Source: Branchipolynoe longqiensis
Lineage: Eukaryota; Annelida; Polychaeta; Phyllodocida; Polynoidae
Direction of reading: 5' to 3'
DNA length: 64,000 nt
Assembly (NCBI GenBank): GCA_030323885.1
Contig: JASIRB010000025.1
Span: forward strand, 62,001 to 126,000
The translations under genes were made by a program, and so were the position numbers. This document shows positions 62,456-64,000 of the stretch, piece by piece (position 1 is the stretch's first letter; every line of letters starts with the position of its first letter). The notes below the pieces were generated by a model that had not been told where the DNA came from, did not search any database, and saw nothing but the letters and a program-made list of their open reading frames with translations.

Positions 62456-64000
62456 ATAGTGAAAGGATTTAATTAATTCTGCACGCGACTTTTGTATCGG
62501 AGGCCATTATGGTGATGACATATTACCGGACGGTATGCGTATATGAAGTCATGGTGACCATTGTAAATGCGCGGAGATAAAATCGCGCGGTGGCTGCTGG
62601 GTAAGGGCAGCCGCAAGTAGTATATAAGAGAATGTCGGATTTGTGAGTGAAGTAGTATATATAATGTGGGAATGTTGGCGGGCGATCACACGAGTACAGT
62701 TGTAATATGTCGGGACTCGGGCGTCAGAGCCCCAAGTATCACTACTCTCCCCAGGTGTGTTCTGACAACTGTCTGTCAGTTCCCACCTGGTTTCACTCTC
62801 AACAATCTCATAAGGAAGAAAGGAAGACAAGTCACGCAAGCTTGACAGTGAATAAGTTGTGCTTTATTGGCATCAACTCCTGTTCACCTACTGGTGACCT
62901 ATCACCCTCACTGCTTACCAACTGCCCACACAGATCATTATGACTCTTGCTGGTATATATAAGAATCAGTGCCTACAGCCCATTGAACCTGAGTCCAATG
63001 GTTGTTGCACACAGCTCAGTGTCTTTGGAATAGCTGTTGATAGTTTGGGTGTAGAAAGTGGAGTCTCAGACAAGAGGGTGTGGAGTCCTGGAAAAGAGCG
63101 CCTAGAGTGGAGTCTGTTTGTCAGGTATAAGGAATGCAGGTGACGGGGCTCGCACAGCCAGCCAATCAGACACCCTCCACAGCCTGGGTGGGTGACACCC
63201 TAATAGGGGGTAGCTGTCACTCAACCCCCAGCTGCAGGTGGTGTCCATAATGAATGCAGTATGGCTGGGGGTGCTTGCCCATCAGCACCGTTGTAACAGG
63301 TAGTTGCAGAAAATTACAATAAACATATATTAAAAATGCCCTTTCCCTCCACTTGCATTCCTTCTGGTGCATAGAGGGGACATTTCACTAATCAGTAACC
63401 ATCTCTTAAGTATGAAGATCACATCACAATATCGGTCGCTATGTGTTATGACATTTTCCGCATAGGTGCTTATGTCACACAGCCGGTGGGGCACCCATTG
63501 ATTCTCTGTTACATAATCCTGGTCCCCACTCCATCGCAATAGTAATGCTCTTTGCCCATATATAAATCCGAACCGAAAATCTGTATACTTTTACACATTG
63601 TTGGGTGATGATACATGTTCCGGGGGGTCGTTAAAAAAAGAAAAATAAAGATACATGACTCCATTAGTGACTGCTGTCTTTATGGAATGTTATTTTCGTT
63701 TTGGAAGATGGGAGGGGGACCTGAGGGGAGTTTCTATTCGAGGGATGTGCGAATTTCAGGGCGCATTTAGTTCTTTAGTTCATTGTACCGATATTTATTG
63801 CTTTAATCATATGTTATTAATTAGCAAAAGCACACATGGATATCATATGTGAAGTGTATATGTCTAAAGATATTATGAAAGTAACCCATTGTTACTTAGC
63901 TGTAAAGGGATAGTTAAACAAAAAAATGTTAATTAGATCCGCTGCCTATACGCGGTGATTCATGACACGGTGGTTGCTTTATGTGTTATTAGATTGATTA
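62334..64000. other. Unassigned region
   Basis: TATATAAGAG (about 62620) and TATATATAATG (about 62655) are TATA-like, and GTCGTTAAAAAAAGAAAAAT (about 63628) resembles the SINE-B/57-bp-satellite end, but no gene can be assembled. Open frames up to 96 codons lack motifs. Confidence 0.3.

Overview
The window looks like repeat-rich accessory DNA from an animal genome, probably a lophotrochozoan such as a mollusc. The taxon is inferred from two things: tRNA-derived SINEs, one of which (47.7-48.0 kb) closely resembles a SINE type I associate with molluscs, and two tyrosine-recombinase (YR) retrotransposons of a kind common in marine invertebrates. I found no convincing host protein-coding gene, no true tRNA or rRNA gene, and no CRISPR array. 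Most long open frames are by-products of tandem repeats whose unit is a multiple of three or whose base composition lacks stops.

Layout. 1-4.9 kb: a DIRS-type element on the + strand (gag-like ORF, RT-RNase H-methyltransferase-like ORF, tyrosine recombinase, then a 3' inverted repeat). Its left end lies before base 1. 5-13.5 kb: many SINE-A copies mixed with palindromic MITEs, including a nested insertion with readable target-site duplications. 14-18.3 kb: a CTTGAAAAGCC-type element with a 419-bp insertion, a GC-rich minisatellite, and a second SINE family (SINE-C). 19-25.2 kb: microsatellites, an 82-bp minisatellite, a pogo/Tigger-like MITE and a solo LTR. 25.3-28.3 kb: a 3-kb satellite of 57-bp units. 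28.5-31.1 kb: two full-length palindromic MITEs and more SINEs. 31.4-36.8 kb: a nearly intact Ngaro-like element on the - strand with diagnostic split direct repeats.

39-46 kb: MITEs, a 32-bp array, CpG-rich DNA beside polypyrimidine arrays, LINE tails and a 66-bp array. 47-51 kb: SINE-A, SINE-B and a 5'-truncated LINE. 51.4-56.5 kb: a tetranucleotide array, a 1.5-kb polypyrimidine tract, a CpG-rich segment (the best candidate host regulatory or first-exon region), a CCCACA array and an AT-rich tract. 56.6-64 kb: two related MITEs, a SINE nested inside a SINE, a 71-bp array, C-rich DNA and a small Tc1/mariner-like MITE.

How the parts work together. Each YR element encodes a gag-like protein, an RT-RNase H to copy its RNA, and a recombinase presumed to integrate a circular DNA copy; its terminal repeats serve as copying and recombination sites. 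The SINEs have no proteins and would depend on LINE machinery, and the MITEs on transposases; neither a full LINE nor a transposase is present here. The two internal stops in the LINE are both TGA, as expected from CGA decay through CpG methylation.
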